From: Maridesulfovibrio hydrothermalis AM13 = DSM 14728
Lineage (GTDB): Bacteria; Desulfobacterota; Desulfovibrionia; Desulfovibrionales; Desulfovibrionaceae
NCBI RefSeq assembly: GCF_000331025.1
Contig: NC_020055.1
Location: 2,885,370-2,949,369, forward strand
Direction of reading: 5' to 3'
Length of the DNA: 64,000 bases
Below are positions 17,670 through 29,113 of this stretch, piece by piece; position 1 is the stretch's first letter, and each line of letters opens with the position of its first letter. The translations under genes and the position numbers were made by a program. Under the pieces are notes generated by a model. The model did no database searches. It saw only the letters and a program-made list of their open reading frames with translations, and was not told the DNA's origin.

Positions 17670-19049
17670 ATGTTAAATTCAAATCAACTTATTCATATTG
17701 ATAAAGAGCTTTGCACCGGTTGCGGCCGCTGTAAGGAAGTCTGCCCTGTCGAAGCTATTTCCGGAGTTCAAGGGGAGCCGCATTCCATAGACCACGCACG
17801 CTGTGTTATCTGTGGACAATGCATTCAGACTTGCAGTGCCTACGGCTCCATCCTTGAAGAGCCGGATACTCCTCTTGCTGAAAAACTTCACGAGCGCGGT
17901 ATGTTTAGATCAGTTGAGGAGCCTCTTTTTGCTGCTTATTGCACTGGAAATGCCCCTGAAGTCATGAAGGAGTTGCGGTCAGACAAACTGTCTCTGGTGC
18001 AATGCGCTCCGGCTGTCCGCACTGCCATCGGCGAAGATTTCGGCATGCCTGCGGGGTCGCTTACTCCCGGTAAAATGGCTGCGGCCCTGAGGCGACTGGG
18101 TTTTGACCGTGTTTATGACACAAATTTCGCCGCCGATCTGACCATAATGGAAGAAGGTAACGAACTTCTTTCACGCATCAGCAACGGTGAAACTCTGCCT
18201 ATGTTCACATCCTGCTGTCCGGCATGGGTTCGTTTCATGGAGCTTAATTATCCGGACCTGCTGGGCCATCTTTCAAGCTGTAAATCACCGCAGCAGATGT
18301 CCGGAGCACTTTTCAAGACCTACGGGGCGGACATTGATAATCGCAAACCCGAAGAGATTTTCAGCGTATCGGTTATGCCCTGCACCTGTAAAAAATACGA
18401 AAGTTCACGCCCTGAAATGAAAAATAACGGGCTGCGCGATGTCGATGCGGTCATCACCACCCGTGAGCTTGGATATATGATTAAAGAAGCTGGCATTGAT
18501 TTCACGACACTGCCTGCTGAAGACTTTGACCGTCCGCTGGGAACTTACACCGGAGCCGGGAATATATTCGGAGTAACCGGAGGAGTGATGGAAGCCGCAC
18601 TTCGCACCGCCTGCGAACTCGTCACGGGAAAGCCTGTACCCGAAACGGACCTGATCTTTGTTCGCGGCGAGGCTGGAATGCGCACCGCCTCAATGGATAT
18701 GAACGGTACTACTTTCCGTGTTGCAGTCGTAGCCGGTCTAACCAATGCGATTGCTTTGCTGGAAAAAGTGCGGACCGGAAAAGCGGAGGTGGATTTTGTG
18801 GAAGTCATGTGCTGCCCTTCCGGATGCATCAGCGGCGGAGGACAACCAAAAGTGCTGCTCCCCGCTGATCGGGAAAATGTTTACCGCTGCCGCAAGCAGT
18901 CTATGTACTCACATGATCAAAACATTAAGATACGCAAGTCTCATGAAAACCCTGATGTACAAAAAGTATATGCCGATTTTCTGGGTGAGCCTTTAGGGCA
19001 TACCTCCCATAAACTGCTGCACACTTCATATGACAGGAAGGACTGTTAA
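17670..19049 (+). CDS. [FeFe] hydrogenase catalytic subunit, HydA2-like
   Basis: Interconverts H2 with protons and electrons. It has 459 residues. An N-terminal two-cluster ferredoxin domain (CTGCGRCKEVC at 15-25, CVICGQCIQTC at 45-55) is followed by the H-cluster domain. All three H-cluster motifs are present: TSCCPAW (180-186), with Cys182 as proton relay and Cys183 as ligand; MPCTCKKYE (236-244) with Cys238; and EVMCCPSGC followed by GGGQP (378-393) with Cys382 and Cys386. There is no twin-arginine signal, so it is cytoplasmic, unlike the periplasmic HydAB of Desulfovibrio. Its place between two HycB-like genes behind fdhF matches HDCR. The maturases HydE, HydF and HydG are not in this window. 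Confidence 0.93.
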   Translation: MLNSNQLIHIDKELCTGCGRCKEVCPVEAISGVQGEPHSIDHARCVICGQCIQTCSAYGSILEEPDTPLAEKLHERGMFRSVEEPLFAAYCTGNAPEVMKELRSDKLSLVQCAPAVRTAIGEDFGMPAGSLTPGKMAAALRRLGFDRVYDTNFAADLTIMEEGNELLSRISNGETLPMFTSCCPAWVRFMELNYPDLLGHLSSCKSPQQMSGALFKTYGADIDNRKPEEIFSVSVMPCTCKKYESSRPEMKNNGLRDVDAVITTRELGYMIKEAGIDFTTLPAEDFDRPLGTYTGAGNIFGVTGGVMEAALRTACELVTGKPVPETDLIFVRGEAGMRTASMDMNGTTFRVAVVAGLTNAIALLEKVRTGKAEVDFVEVMCCPSGCISGGGQPKVLLPADRENVYRCRKQSMYSHDQNIKIRKSHENPDVQKVYADFLGEPLGHTSHKLLHTSYDRKDC

Positions 19050-19574
19050 ATGAAATCCTTTGTAATTGCTGATCCTGAAAAATGCATCGGTTGCGGAGCA
19101 TGCGAAATTGCGTGCGCCGTAACGAACTCTCATATGATAATTCCTGAAGCGGCGCGCATCCGGGCGGCTTTCAACCCACGGTTGAATCTTATTTTCATGC
19201 CCGAAATAACCATGCCCATCCAATGCAGACAATGCGAGGATGCCCCCTGCGCTCAGGTCTGTCCTGTGGGCGGTATTGTTTTCAAGGGTGGAGTTGTGCA
19301 CGTAAAGCAGGAAAATTGTATCGGCTGCAAAATGTGCATGGCAGCCTGTCCGGTAGGAGCTGTAAACATCCTGCCGCGCGGCAGTGTAAAAGGGGAGGAT
19401 AAAGAAATACTTCCCGAATTTTACGCTGATAAATGTGAGTTATGCAATGATCGAAAAGAAGGCCCTGCTTGTCTGGAAGTATGTCCGGCTGAAGCATTTA
19501 CCCTTGTCAGCGAAGATAAAATAAAAGAGACGATAAAAGCCAGACGGGAAAAGGCTATTCATTCAATGGGGTAA
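19050..19574 (+). CDS. HycB/HydN-like electron-transfer subunit, second copy
   Basis: 174-residue ferredoxin with four [4Fe-4S] motifs: CIGCGACEIAC, CRQCEDAPCAQVC, CIGCKMCMAAC and CELCNDRKEGPACLEVC. Its ATG begins directly after the hydrogenase stop codon, so translation is probably coupled. It is similar to the operon's second gene but shorter by about 20 residues. In HDCR two such subunits form the electron wire between formate dehydrogenase and hydrogenase, and the two copies here fit that role. Confidence 0.88.
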   Translation: MKSFVIADPEKCIGCGACEIACAVTNSHMIIPEAARIRAAFNPRLNLIFMPEITMPIQCRQCEDAPCAQVCPVGGIVFKGGVVHVKQENCIGCKMCMAACPVGAVNILPRGSVKGEDKEILPEFYADKCELCNDRKEGPACLEVCPAEAFTLVSEDKIKETIKARREKAIHSMG

Positions 19575-19704
19575 CATTTTATAAAACAGATAAAAGACCG
19601 GTGCGTAGGTCGCTGCCCTGTTATCATCTCAATTTTTACACATAAGACTTTTCAACTATAGCTTTCATAATCTGTCTTATGGGTTCTTGAAAACAGGCAA
19701 CAGC

Positions 19705-20565
19705 CTACCCTCCGACAACGGCCTCAACACCGGCAACAATATCAAGCAGCTCACCAGTGATAGAACTCTGTCTGGTATTTCTGAAATCAGATTCCAGCAA
19801 TTCCACATGCTCTATAATATTTTTCTCCGCAACCTGCATTGCTGCCAGCCGTGCACTGTTTTCGGCAGCTAAAGATTGAACAATTGCGCCGTATACCGAG
19901 ATATATAGATATTCCCTAAATAATGTTGAGAATAAATCTTGTACCGGAACATTGGTCATAGGCAGCGATCTCCCCCACCACATCTCCTGCCTGCTCCTTT
20001 TGCGCAAGGGCAGAATCCGGTCGGTTGAAACCTTCTTCCCGTCACTTGCATACAGGTTGTTGACGATGCTGAACATGTGCATATTGCGACAGCTTTTCCA
20101 ATCTTCCAAATTTCTTTCAATCTCATCAACAACGGCATCAACGCCGCGCAGACTTCCCGGAACACGAAACTCTAAATCCACCGTTACACCGGAATCCTCC
20201 AGTGCTCCGCGAACCCTTTCCCCGCAGGTCCAGCATGAGACATTGTGCCCCTCAGCCAAAAGTTCATCTATAACTTTAACAGTATGTATTTTGGAAATTT
20301 CATTGAACTGCCCGCACATCCCCTGATCAGAACCAACTGCCAAGACTACAGCAACACCGTCCTTTCCGGTACGTGGAAGGATTCCGGAATTTTTAAAAAA
20401 AACAGTCCATCCTTCGTCGACAACCTCTGCGTACTCTCCGACTCCTTTAGCTGCGTTTTCAAAATGACGGATATTCACAGCCGCAAGGGCCTTCATGGTT
20501 TTGACGACAGATAGCAGGTCGCCCGTAGTGGCAATTTTTTTGCGGACGGCCTCAAGCTGCTGCAT
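19705..20565 (-). CDS. atpG: N-ATPase gamma subunit
   Basis: Central-stalk subunit of 286 residues of the F-type N-ATPase. The N-terminal helix [32 protein letters not shown] and the C-terminal helix ([16 protein letters not shown], then [17 protein letters not shown]) match the gamma coiled coil that turns inside the alpha-beta hexamer. It is the last gene of the nine-gene operon and overlaps atpA by 14 bases. It converges with the hydrogenase operon, 130 bases away. Confidence 0.93.
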   Translation of the reverse strand: MQQLEAVRKKIATTGDLLSVVKTMKALAAVNIRHFENAAKGVGEYAEVVDEGWTVFFKNSGILPRTGKDGVAVVLAVGSDQGMCGQFNEISKIHTVKVIDELLAEGHNVSCWTCGERVRGALEDSGVTVDLEFRVPGSLRGVDAVVDEIERNLEDWKSCRNMHMFSIVNNLYASDGKKVSTDRILPLRKRSRQEMWWGRSLPMTNVPVQDLFSTLFREYLYISVYGAIVQSLAAENSARLAAMQVAEKNIIEHVELLESDFRNTRQSSITGELLDIVAGVEAVVGG

Positions 20566-22078
20566 TGCTTTTCCTCCACCTGTTCACAGAATTAATTATA
20601 TACCTCTCAAGTTCATCCCAGATGGCATCTTTAGGCTCAGCCATAGGCAGCCTTTCAATATCCGCAAAACCGTCACCTGCTTTTGCGAGCAGGTAATCTT
20701 GAATTTCGGCAATACGGTCAAGCGGGATATCATCGAGCAAACCTAATGAAACGGTCCAAAGGATGATTAACTGCTCAGATGCGGTAAGCGGTGAAAAACG
20801 ATCCTGCTTGAGCAGTTCACGGACTCGCACTCCGTGTTCAATGCGTTTACGGGTATCCTTATCCAGCCGGGTCCCGAACCTTGCAAAGGCTTCAAGCTCT
20901 TGAAACTGTGAGTAGGTCAACCGCAAGTCACCGGAAACCTTACGGTACGCAGTAGGCTGTGCACGCCCTCCCACCCTTGAGACGGATTTGCCGACATCGA
21001 TTGCAGGCAGCATGCCTTTTTGAAAAAGTACAGGTGATAAATAAATCTGTCCGTCAGTTATGGAAATCAAATTTGTGGGGATGTAGGCTGATATATTTTG
21101 CGCCTCTGTCTCCACAACAGGTAGAGCCGTTAAAGTACCCCCGCCATGTTCCGGCTTCAACCTCGTAGAACGCTCCAGCAGCCTTGAATGAATATAAAAA
21201 ATATCGCCGGGAAAAGCTTCACGCCCCGGAGGTCTGCGCATAAGCAGACTCAATTGCCGATAAGCCTGTGCGTGGCGGGTAAGGTCATCATAAATAATCA
21301 GCACATCACGGCCCTGTTCCATAAAATATTCAGCCATACTGGTCGCCGCATATGGAGCTATATACTGCATGCCGGACGGAGCGTTGCCTTCAACAACCAC
21401 AACAAAAGTATAAGCCATAGCCCCGTGCAGCCGCAGGGTTTCAATCACCCGCGCAACAGATGTGCTGCGCTGGCCTATGGCGCAGTAGACACAAACCACA
21501 TCACCTTTATTCTGATTTAAAATGATATCAAGCGCGATGGCCGTTTTTCCGGTCTGACGGTCGCCCAGTATTAATTCCCTCTGCCCGCGACCGATGGGAA
21601 TGAGTGTATCGATAACCTTTATACCGCTGGCCATAGGAGTATCAACAGGGGCACGCATAAGAATTGACGGGGCTTCTGTTTCCACAGGACGAGTCTTGAA
21701 AGTTTCCGGTGCGGGGCCTTCATCCAGCGGATTGCCCAGCGGGTCGATAACTCTTCCGATCAATGCATCGCCGACCGGTACACTCAACACAGCACCGGAA
21801 GCAGCAGCTTCATCGCCAGCACGAAGTTCCTTGTTAGAACCAAGCAGTGCCACGCCCACAGAGTCAGGCAGAAGATCCAGAGCCATACCTGGAACCTGAT
21901 TACCAAGCATAACCAGTTCTTCAGACCGGACAGACTTAAGCCCTTCCACCTGCGCAACGCCGCGCGCTACAGAAAGAACACGACCCACTTCTTTTGATTC
22001 AGGACTATAGATCATTTTATCAAGTCCCCTTTCACAGGCCCCTAATGCCTGATTTATATTGTCTGCTATGAATCCCAT
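20552..22078 (-). CDS. atpA: N-ATPase alpha subunit
   Basis: Non-catalytic nucleotide-binding subunit of 508 residues. The Walker A motif is [13 protein letters not shown]; the later signature [17 protein letters not shown] is standard for F1 alpha. The ribosome-binding site GGAGG, 9 bases upstream of ATG 22078, lies inside a GCCTCCGGTGGC intergenic repeat. A 105-base gap separates it from atpF, larger than other gaps in the operon. Confidence 0.95.
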   Translation of the reverse strand: MGFIADNINQALGACERGLDKMIYSPESKEVGRVLSVARGVAQVEGLKSVRSEELVMLGNQVPGMALDLLPDSVGVALLGSNKELRAGDEAAASGAVLSVPVGDALIGRVIDPLGNPLDEGPAPETFKTRPVETEAPSILMRAPVDTPMASGIKVIDTLIPIGRGQRELILGDRQTGKTAIALDIILNQNKGDVVCVYCAIGQRSTSVARVIETLRLHGAMAYTFVVVVEGNAPSGMQYIAPYAATSMAEYFMEQGRDVLIIYDDLTRHAQAYRQLSLLMRRPPGREAFPGDIFYIHSRLLERSTRLKPEHGGGTLTALPVVETEAQNISAYIPTNLISITDGQIYLSPVLFQKGMLPAIDVGKSVSRVGGRAQPTAYRKVSGDLRLTYSQFQELEAFARFGTRLDKDTRKRIEHGVRVRELLKQDRFSPLTASEQLIILWTVSLGLLDDIPLDRIAEIQDYLLAKAGDGFADIERLPMAEPKDAIWDELERYIINSVNRWRKSNAAA

Positions 22079-22086
22079 CGCAAGAT

Positions 22087-22098
22087 GCCTCCGGTGGC
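22087..22098. repeat. GCCTCCGGTGGC repeat supplying the atpA ribosome-binding site
   Basis: GATGCCTCCGGTGGC lies inside the N-ATPase operon, just upstream of atpA. On the minus strand it reads GCCACCGGAGGC and provides GGAGG. The related CCTCCGGAGG does the same for selA. Confidence 0.5.
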
Positions 22099-22183
22099 AC
22101 GAAAAGGTTCAAGACTCAAAAAAACGTTTAACCGGTTAAGACTGCTAATCTGCCAAATCGCCCATCGCAGAAATCATCTAAGG

Positions 22184-22918
22184 CTAATCACCTCGTATTT
22201 CGGACAAAATATTCTGTTCCAGTTCGTCAATATAGGACGCTAAATTCCATTCCCATTTGCGGTCTCCGGCTATCAATTCAATTCCCAGCCCGAGCTTGGG
22301 ATCTTCTGAAAAAAGACGCTCATTACATGCAGGAAATAATTCATCGAGCATCGCGGACAGCTTTTCCTGATGCGGCCCTTTGTGAGCAAAACCAGTTCGC
22401 ACCAGTATTTCTCTGCTGCCGCAATTTATGCCTTGAGCTTCGAGTTTAATTTTACGGATAAAACCTGACACTATCTGCTGCTCAAGATCACTTCCAGCCA
22501 GATCCTGCACAATGCGCGAGGCTGTTGCCGCCACCTCATGCATGAGCCTTTTTCTCAAATTGAGTGCTGCATTTTCTTTTTCACGGCTGAGGGCAGCAAG
22601 CCATTCTTCACGAAGAGCATCAATCTCTGTGCGCGCGGATGCCATAGCCTGCTGTCGCCACTTTTCTGCTTCAGCATGAATCTCAGCCATAACTTCAGCT
22701 GCCCGATTCTCAAGCTCTTCCCGCTTGGCCTTAAGTTCTGCACTTAGCTCATCAGCCTTTGCCCCGGCTTGACGGACTGCGCGCATTTCAGCTGCAACAT
22801 GCTCCTTGCGCTGTTTCATGGCCTCGACAATGGGACCGTAAAGAAATAATTTCAGCAGCACGATCAGCACAAAAAAGTTCAAAATCTGCGCAAAGACAGT
22901 GAACCAGTCCAGCAGCAT
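22184..22918 (-). CDS. atpF: N-ATPase b subunit with delta-like C-terminus
   Basis: Peripheral-stalk subunit of 244 residues, well above the usual 155-170 for b. One N-terminal membrane helix (about 4-27) is followed by a long charged helix (AAEMRAVRQAGAKADELSAEL and onward). The last 90 residues, ending in SEDPKLGLGIELIAGDRKWEWNLASYIDELE, resemble the C-terminal part of the delta subunit. N-ATPase operons lack a separate delta gene, and none is present here, so this tail probably takes its place. It starts 1 base after the atpE stop. Confidence 0.9.
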   Translation of the reverse strand: MLLDWFTVFAQILNFFVLIVLLKLFLYGPIVEAMKQRKEHVAAEMRAVRQAGAKADELSAELKAKREELENRAAEVMAEIHAEAEKWRQQAMASARTEIDALREEWLAALSREKENAALNLRKRLMHEVAATASRIVQDLAGSDLEQQIVSGFIRKIKLEAQGINCGSREILVRTGFAHKGPHQEKLSAMLDELFPACNERLFSEDPKLGLGIELIAGDRKWEWNLASYIDELEQNILSEIRGD

Positions 22919-22919
22919 A

Positions 22920-23198
22920 TCAGCCCCCGGCCTTCTCTAAAAAGTAGGCCCAAAATGGATTGGCAAAAAGTAAAATCATGGCCAGAACAAAACAATAAAT
23001 AGCGGTAGATTCAACCATCGCCATCCCTACGAACAAAAACTTTACAATAGTATTGGTTTCATCAGGCTGCTGGGCAATGGAACTAAGCGCCCGCGACAAA
23101 GCCATTCCTTCACCTATAGCCGGCCCGATAGCCCCGATGCCCATACAAAGACCAGCTGCAATAATGGATGCAAATGCAATCCAGCCAAGAGTTTCCAT
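22920..23198 (-). CDS. atpE: N-ATPase c subunit, sodium-type
   Basis: Ring-forming proteolipid of 92 residues with two membrane helices. Helix 1 has GPAIGEG with Glu30 and helix 2 has MVESTAIY with Glu63, Ser64, Thr65 and Tyr68. The ES-T-x-x-Y set is the Na+-coordination signature known from Ilyobacter tartaricus c subunits, and an acidic residue in both helices is typical of N-ATPases. Na+ is therefore the likely coupling ion. A clear AGGAGG precedes the ATG. Confidence 0.94.
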   Translation of the reverse strand: METLGWIAFASIIAAGLCMGIGAIGPAIGEGMALSRALSSIAQQPDETNTIVKFLFVGMAMVESTAIYCFVLAMILLFANPFWAYFLEKAGG

Positions 23199-23317
23199 AC
23201 AACTTCCTCCTAATGTTTAAAGCATAACTTGAACAATCAGAACCTTCTTAATCAATTCCACATCATCAGGATTTCAAATGTGATTTCCCCCCTGTTCCGC
23301 AGGGCCTCCAGTAAAAC

Positions 23318-23989
23318 CTACTCAGAATGAACCTCCAATCCGGCAGCGATAAAGACCGCAGCCAGAACCGTAAAAATATAAGCCTGCACGACTCCGATCA
23401 GCAGCCCCAGCAATTGCATGATCACCGGAACAAATAGAGGCATGATAACCAGCAAAATGGCCCCCATCATAGTTCCGCTCAAAATATTTCCAAAAAGACG
23501 CACAGCCAGCGCAAACGTCCGGCTGACTTCGCCTATAATATTAAATGGCAGCATAAACGGTGAGGGCTGCACGTAACTTTTTAAATAATTGATCACCCCG
23601 TTTTCCTTTATACCGTAATAAGGCACGGCAAAAAAAACGATCAAACTGAAAGCTGTAGTTGTAGAAAGTGAACCGGTCGGAGGAGAAAAACCGGGAATAA
23701 CTGATAAAATATTGGAAACCAGTATGAAAATGAACAGCGTTCCAAGCAGCGGTAAATATTTTTCAGGATGCTGATTTGTTGCATCCCTTATCTGTGAAAG
23801 CAGCCCACCCACCAGCACTTCCAATAGATTCTGCTGATCGGAGATGACCGACGAAGACGTAACTCTGCGGGTAACAAACCATGAAAAACCCGTAAGTAAA
23901 ATCATGACCAACCATGTAAAAAGAATGGTCGCATTCAGTTTGATAAATCCAGAGCTGAAATAAATAATATGGTCCGGGCTTATTTCCAT
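23318..23989 (-). CDS. atpB: N-ATPase a subunit
   Basis: Stator membrane subunit of 223 residues that forms the ion half-channels. About five hydrophobic helices are seen. The essential Arg is in ALAVRLFGNILSG, next to the c ring. The N-terminus (MEISPDHIIYFSSGFIKLNATILFTW) is typical of the group. It begins 2 bases after the atpR stop. A 119-base gap separates it from atpE. Confidence 0.93.
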   Translation of the reverse strand: MEISPDHIIYFSSGFIKLNATILFTWLVMILLTGFSWFVTRRVTSSSVISDQQNLLEVLVGGLLSQIRDATNQHPEKYLPLLGTLFIFILVSNILSVIPGFSPPTGSLSTTTAFSLIVFFAVPYYGIKENGVINYLKSYVQPSPFMLPFNIIGEVSRTFALAVRLFGNILSGTMMGAILLVIMPLFVPVIMQLLGLLIGVVQAYIFTVLAAVFIAAGLEVHSE

Positions 23990-23991
23990 AT

Positions 23992-24297
23992 CTACCTCTT
24001 AAAACCGATCACTTCAGACAGGCCGACGCCGCAATATCTGCTAAGAGTAAAAGTGCGCAGCAAATAGAATCCCAGAAAAGCCGAGGCTAACGCCAAACCG
24101 CCAAACTTCATGATCTGAGCAAAACTCCCAAGGGTAATCCCGTACCTCCCTAAATAGCTGGCCCAGAAAAACATGCGCGGCCTTTCACAGCGTGGAAGCA
24201 TCCAGACAGTCAGCCATAATCCTCCAAAATGGATAACAGAAAGCATCACACCTATACCGAAAGAAGCAATGGCCAGCATCAAGTCACTATTTATCAT
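23992..24297 (-). CDS. atpR: N-ATPase accessory membrane protein AtpR
   Basis: 101-residue protein with three hydrophobic segments (about 5-30, 43-56 and 62-82) and membrane-embedded basic residues (RYG, LLRTF). AtpR is a hallmark of N-ATPase operons and is thought to help assemble the c ring, perhaps by pairing its Arg residues with the extra c-subunit Glu. It overlaps atpQ by 11 bases. Confidence 0.85.
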   Translation of the reverse strand: MINSDLMLAIASFGIGVMLSVIHFGGLWLTVWMLPRCERPRMFFWASYLGRYGITLGSFAQIMKFGGLALASAFLGFYLLRTFTLSRYCGVGLSEVIGFKR

Positions 24298-24648
24298 CTT
24301 CCTGCTCCTTTTCCTCCGCCTCCCACTCTTCCCGCTCTTTTATAATCTTGTTCTTCTCTCTGTTCATCCAAATTCCGGCAAAGACACATCCGGTAAAAAG
24401 ACCTGCACCAAGCATGGTCAGGGTCCAGCTTATTTTTGAAGGCCAATTATAATCCAGCCATGCACCAAACAAACTGCCCAAAAAAGTTGGTAAAGCCACA
24501 AACCAGCCAACAACCCCCATAGAGCCAAAGGCTGTCCATGCGCCTACCGTGCCCTTTTTTCCAGCACGAATCCTGCGCTTTTCTTTCGATGCTACTGTCC
24601 TGCGGAATTTTTCATGCTGCTTATTCTGAGCTTCCTTGAGATCAGCGT

Positions 24649-24652
<4 letters not shown>
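24287..24652 (-). CDS. atpQ: N-ATPase AtpQ / AtpI-like assembly protein
   Basis: 121 residues: a basic N-terminus, two hydrophobic helices (about 45-66 and 75-95, with FLGSLFGAWLDY between them) and a very acidic C-terminal tail (EEWEAEEKEQEDD). This fits the AtpI/AtpQ protein always found third in N-ATPase operons, thought to aid c-ring assembly or Mg2+ uptake. It overlaps the stop of atpC by 4 bases. Confidence 0.83.
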
Positions 24653-26453
<1,801 letters not shown>

Positions 26454-26599
26454 CTATTTATAGAATACGTAATCGGGGAGTTAAGTCTAGCTTTTTTGAA
26501 CAGGAACGATCTTAACAATAAAACAAGGGGCTGGCGGCTAAAATTACCTTTGCTTTTCCAGTAAAAATCGAGAAGTATACCCGCGAAGACTTTACGCGA

Positions 26600-26670
26600 G
26601 ACTGGCTGGCTCCAGAAGAACTGAAGGACCGCCCGAAGCATCTCTTTAAATCAAAAGCGCGAAGCGCATC
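26600..26670. repeat. intergenic repeat remnant upstream of recQ
   Basis: GCGCGAAGCGCATC at 26657-26670 is a one-base variant of the core at 5762 and 53961. The preceding AAGGACCGCCCGAAGC matches a segment at about 17036. The frame through this element is open into recQ for about 50 codons but contains no ATG, GTG or TTG, so it is not taken as coding. Confidence 0.5.
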
Positions 26671-26695
26671 AAAAATCCCCCGTATCAAACTAATT

Positions 26696-28924
26696 ATGAA
26701 TAACACTTCCCGGCGCATGCCTCTTGACGTACTTCAACAAACTTACGGCTACGAATCTTTCAAAGGAATTCAGGAAAACGTAATCAACCGCATCATGAAC
26801 GGCGGCAATGCCGTTGTTTTCATGCCTACAGGCGGCGGTAAATCAGCCTGTTACCAGATTCCGGCAATATTACGTGAAGGTGTGGGCATAGTAATTTCAC
26901 CACTCATTGCACTCATGCGCGATCAGGTGGCCGCGCTCACTCAAATGGGCGTCCGGGCGGCGTGTCTGAATTCATCCATTTCCGGGCAGGAAGCCAATCA
27001 TATCATCCACGAACTTCATAGCGGCAATATGGATCTGCTCTATGTTGCCCCGGAAAGACTTGGTCAGCCCGGATTCATTGAAATGCTCGAGGGCATAAAA
27101 ATAGCACTCATCGCAATTGATGAGGCACATTGCGTTGCTCAATGGGGTCACGATTTCAGACCTGACTACTTACGGCTTGGAATATTTGCAGAAAAATTCC
27201 CCCGCGTCCCCAGACTTGCCCTGACTGCAACGGCTGACGGCCCCACCCGCAAAGAAATTCTCTACCGCCTCTCATTCAGTGATGATGATATTTTTTCCAC
27301 AGGATTTGACCGGCCCAACATACGCTACACGGTTATCCCTAAAGAACAGGAGAAAAGACAGCTACTTGATTTCATTAAAAACGATCATTTTGCCGAATGC
27401 GGCATAGTCTATCGCATGAGCCGCAAAAAGGTCGAATCGACAGCGGCATGGCTATGCAAACATGGTATAAATGCTCTCCCCTATCACGCAGGACTGGACG
27501 TACAGACCCGTGACGCAAATCAGGCCCGCTTCATGTCCGAAGACGGAATTGTCATGGTGGCAACCATCGCTTTCGGCATGGGTATAGATAAACCGGATGT
27601 ACGCTACGTGGCTCATCTGGATCTGCCTAAAACCATCGAGTCGTACTATCAAGAGACAGGGCGCGCCGGACGTGACGGACTACCGGCCGAAGCATGGATG
27701 TCAGTCGGGATTCAGGACATGGGTTTTCTAAAACGCATGATAATGTCCGGCAATGCTCCTGATGAACGCAAGGCTTTAGAACTTCGCAAGCTAAATGCAC
27801 TTCTGGCTTATTGCGAATCACCATGCTGCCTGCGCCAGTCACTTCTTGCCTACTTCGGTGAAGAACTGAAAGAACCATGCGGGAACTGCTTCACCTGCAT
27901 CAATCCGCCCTCTACATTTGATGGAACTATTGCGGCCCAGAAAGCCCTCTCAAATATTTACCGCACTGAACAAATGTACGGGGCCAACTATCTGATCGAC
28001 ATACTTATCGGCAAGGATAACAAAAGAATCTCCGCGCAAGGCCATGACAAAATCAGCACATACGGAATCGGAAAAGATTTCACTCACGATGAATGGCTGT
28101 CCATACACCGTCAGCTTGTATCACAGGGCCTTGTAGATGTTGATATGGAGGGATACGGATCACTGAAACTGAATAGCAAAAGCTGGGAGATTCTTAAAAA
28201 ACAAAGAGAAGTGCCGCTACGCAAAGATCCGGTTCTGGCCAAATCTAAAACACGCAAATCACGCAACAAGCTGGTCATAGGCGACGCAAACAGCCCCTCG
28301 CTGAGTACGCCGGAAGCTAAAAAACTGCTTGACTCTCTTCGCGCACTCAGAACTCAGCTGGCACAGGAACAGCAAGTCCCTTCATATGTTATTTTTGCTG
28401 ATAAAACTCTTCTGGAACTTGCATGCTACCGACCGGAATCAACAAGTGAACTATACGCCGTCAGCGGTCTGGGGGACCAAAAGGTATTCAGATATGGCAC
28501 GGCAATAGTTGAAACTCTCCTGAAACATCAGCAGGAGCATGGCAGACCTGACGATCTTACCCCCATTGCTGCATCTAAAGTCAAAGAAGTTCCATCTCAA
28601 ATAACCAAAAAAGATAAAGCAGAAGTCTCTTCATCCGCTCTGGAAACACTGGAACTATTCGAAGATATTCAAGATATTGAAAAAGTAGCAGAAGAGCGGT
28701 CTATAAAACCTGCGACTGTATACGCCCACCTGACATCATGTGTAAAAGCAGAGAAAATTAATATCACCGATGTGGTGGATTTTGATAAACCTGAACTGGA
28801 CTGCCTATATGACACAATTAAACTGTACGAATCAGAAGGATTTATGCAGCTAAGCCCAATCTACAATGCGCTATGTGGCAACTATTCCTTTGAATTGCTC
28901 AGAATGGTCAAAGCATCAATGTAA
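26696..28924 (+). CDS. recQ: ATP-dependent DNA helicase RecQ
   Basis: 3'-5' helicase of 742 residues acting in recombination and replication repair. Helicase motifs: FMPTGGGKSACYQIP (I), IDEAHCVAQWGHDFRPDYLRLG (II with the RecQ aromatic loop), LTATADGPTRKEI (III), FGMGIDKPDVR (V) and QETGRAGRDG (VI). The RQC zinc site is CESPCCLRQ followed by CGNCFTC. An HRDC domain follows near 540-610 (LDSLRALRTQLAQEQQVPSYVIF), then a helical C-terminal extension. It is divergent from the N-ATPase operon. Confidence 0.96.
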   Translation: MNNTSRRMPLDVLQQTYGYESFKGIQENVINRIMNGGNAVVFMPTGGGKSACYQIPAILREGVGIVISPLIALMRDQVAALTQMGVRAACLNSSISGQEANHIIHELHSGNMDLLYVAPERLGQPGFIEMLEGIKIALIAIDEAHCVAQWGHDFRPDYLRLGIFAEKFPRVPRLALTATADGPTRKEILYRLSFSDDDIFSTGFDRPNIRYTVIPKEQEKRQLLDFIKNDHFAECGIVYRMSRKKVESTAAWLCKHGINALPYHAGLDVQTRDANQARFMSEDGIVMVATIAFGMGIDKPDVRYVAHLDLPKTIESYYQETGRAGRDGLPAEAWMSVGIQDMGFLKRMIMSGNAPDERKALELRKLNALLAYCESPCCLRQSLLAYFGEELKEPCGNCFTCINPPSTFDGTIAAQKALSNIYRTEQMYGANYLIDILIGKDNKRISAQGHDKISTYGIGKDFTHDEWLSIHRQLVSQGLVDVDMEGYGSLKLNSKSWEILKKQREVPLRKDPVLAKSKTRKSRNKLVIGDANSPSLSTPEAKKLLDSLRALRTQLAQEQQVPSYVIFADKTLLELACYRPESTSELYAVSGLGDQKVFRYGTAIVETLLKHQQEHGRPDDLTPIAASKVKEVPSQITKKDKAEVSSSALETLELFEDIQDIEKVAEERSIKPATVYAHLTSCVKAEKINITDVVDFDKPELDCLYDTIKLYESEGFMQLSPIYNALCGNYSFELLRMVKASM

Positions 28925-29113
28925 ATCACCAGAGCATCAGGTTAAAAGAAAAGTGAATTCAGGACACTTAAATATTCGCTGTTTTATTCTGAAAGAAAAA
29001 GGACTGCCTTAAAATAAGCTTTTGCCGCAAGCAGGTATTAATGCATCGTTTAAATTATTTTTAACAATCCCCCCCCCTCGCACCTATGTAAAGGAAACGT
29101 TATATTATAAAAT

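Noticed and set aside
26534-26695. Open frame running into recQ from upstream
   Set aside because: No ATG, GTG or TTG occurs in it, and part of it is a dispersed intergenic repeat.
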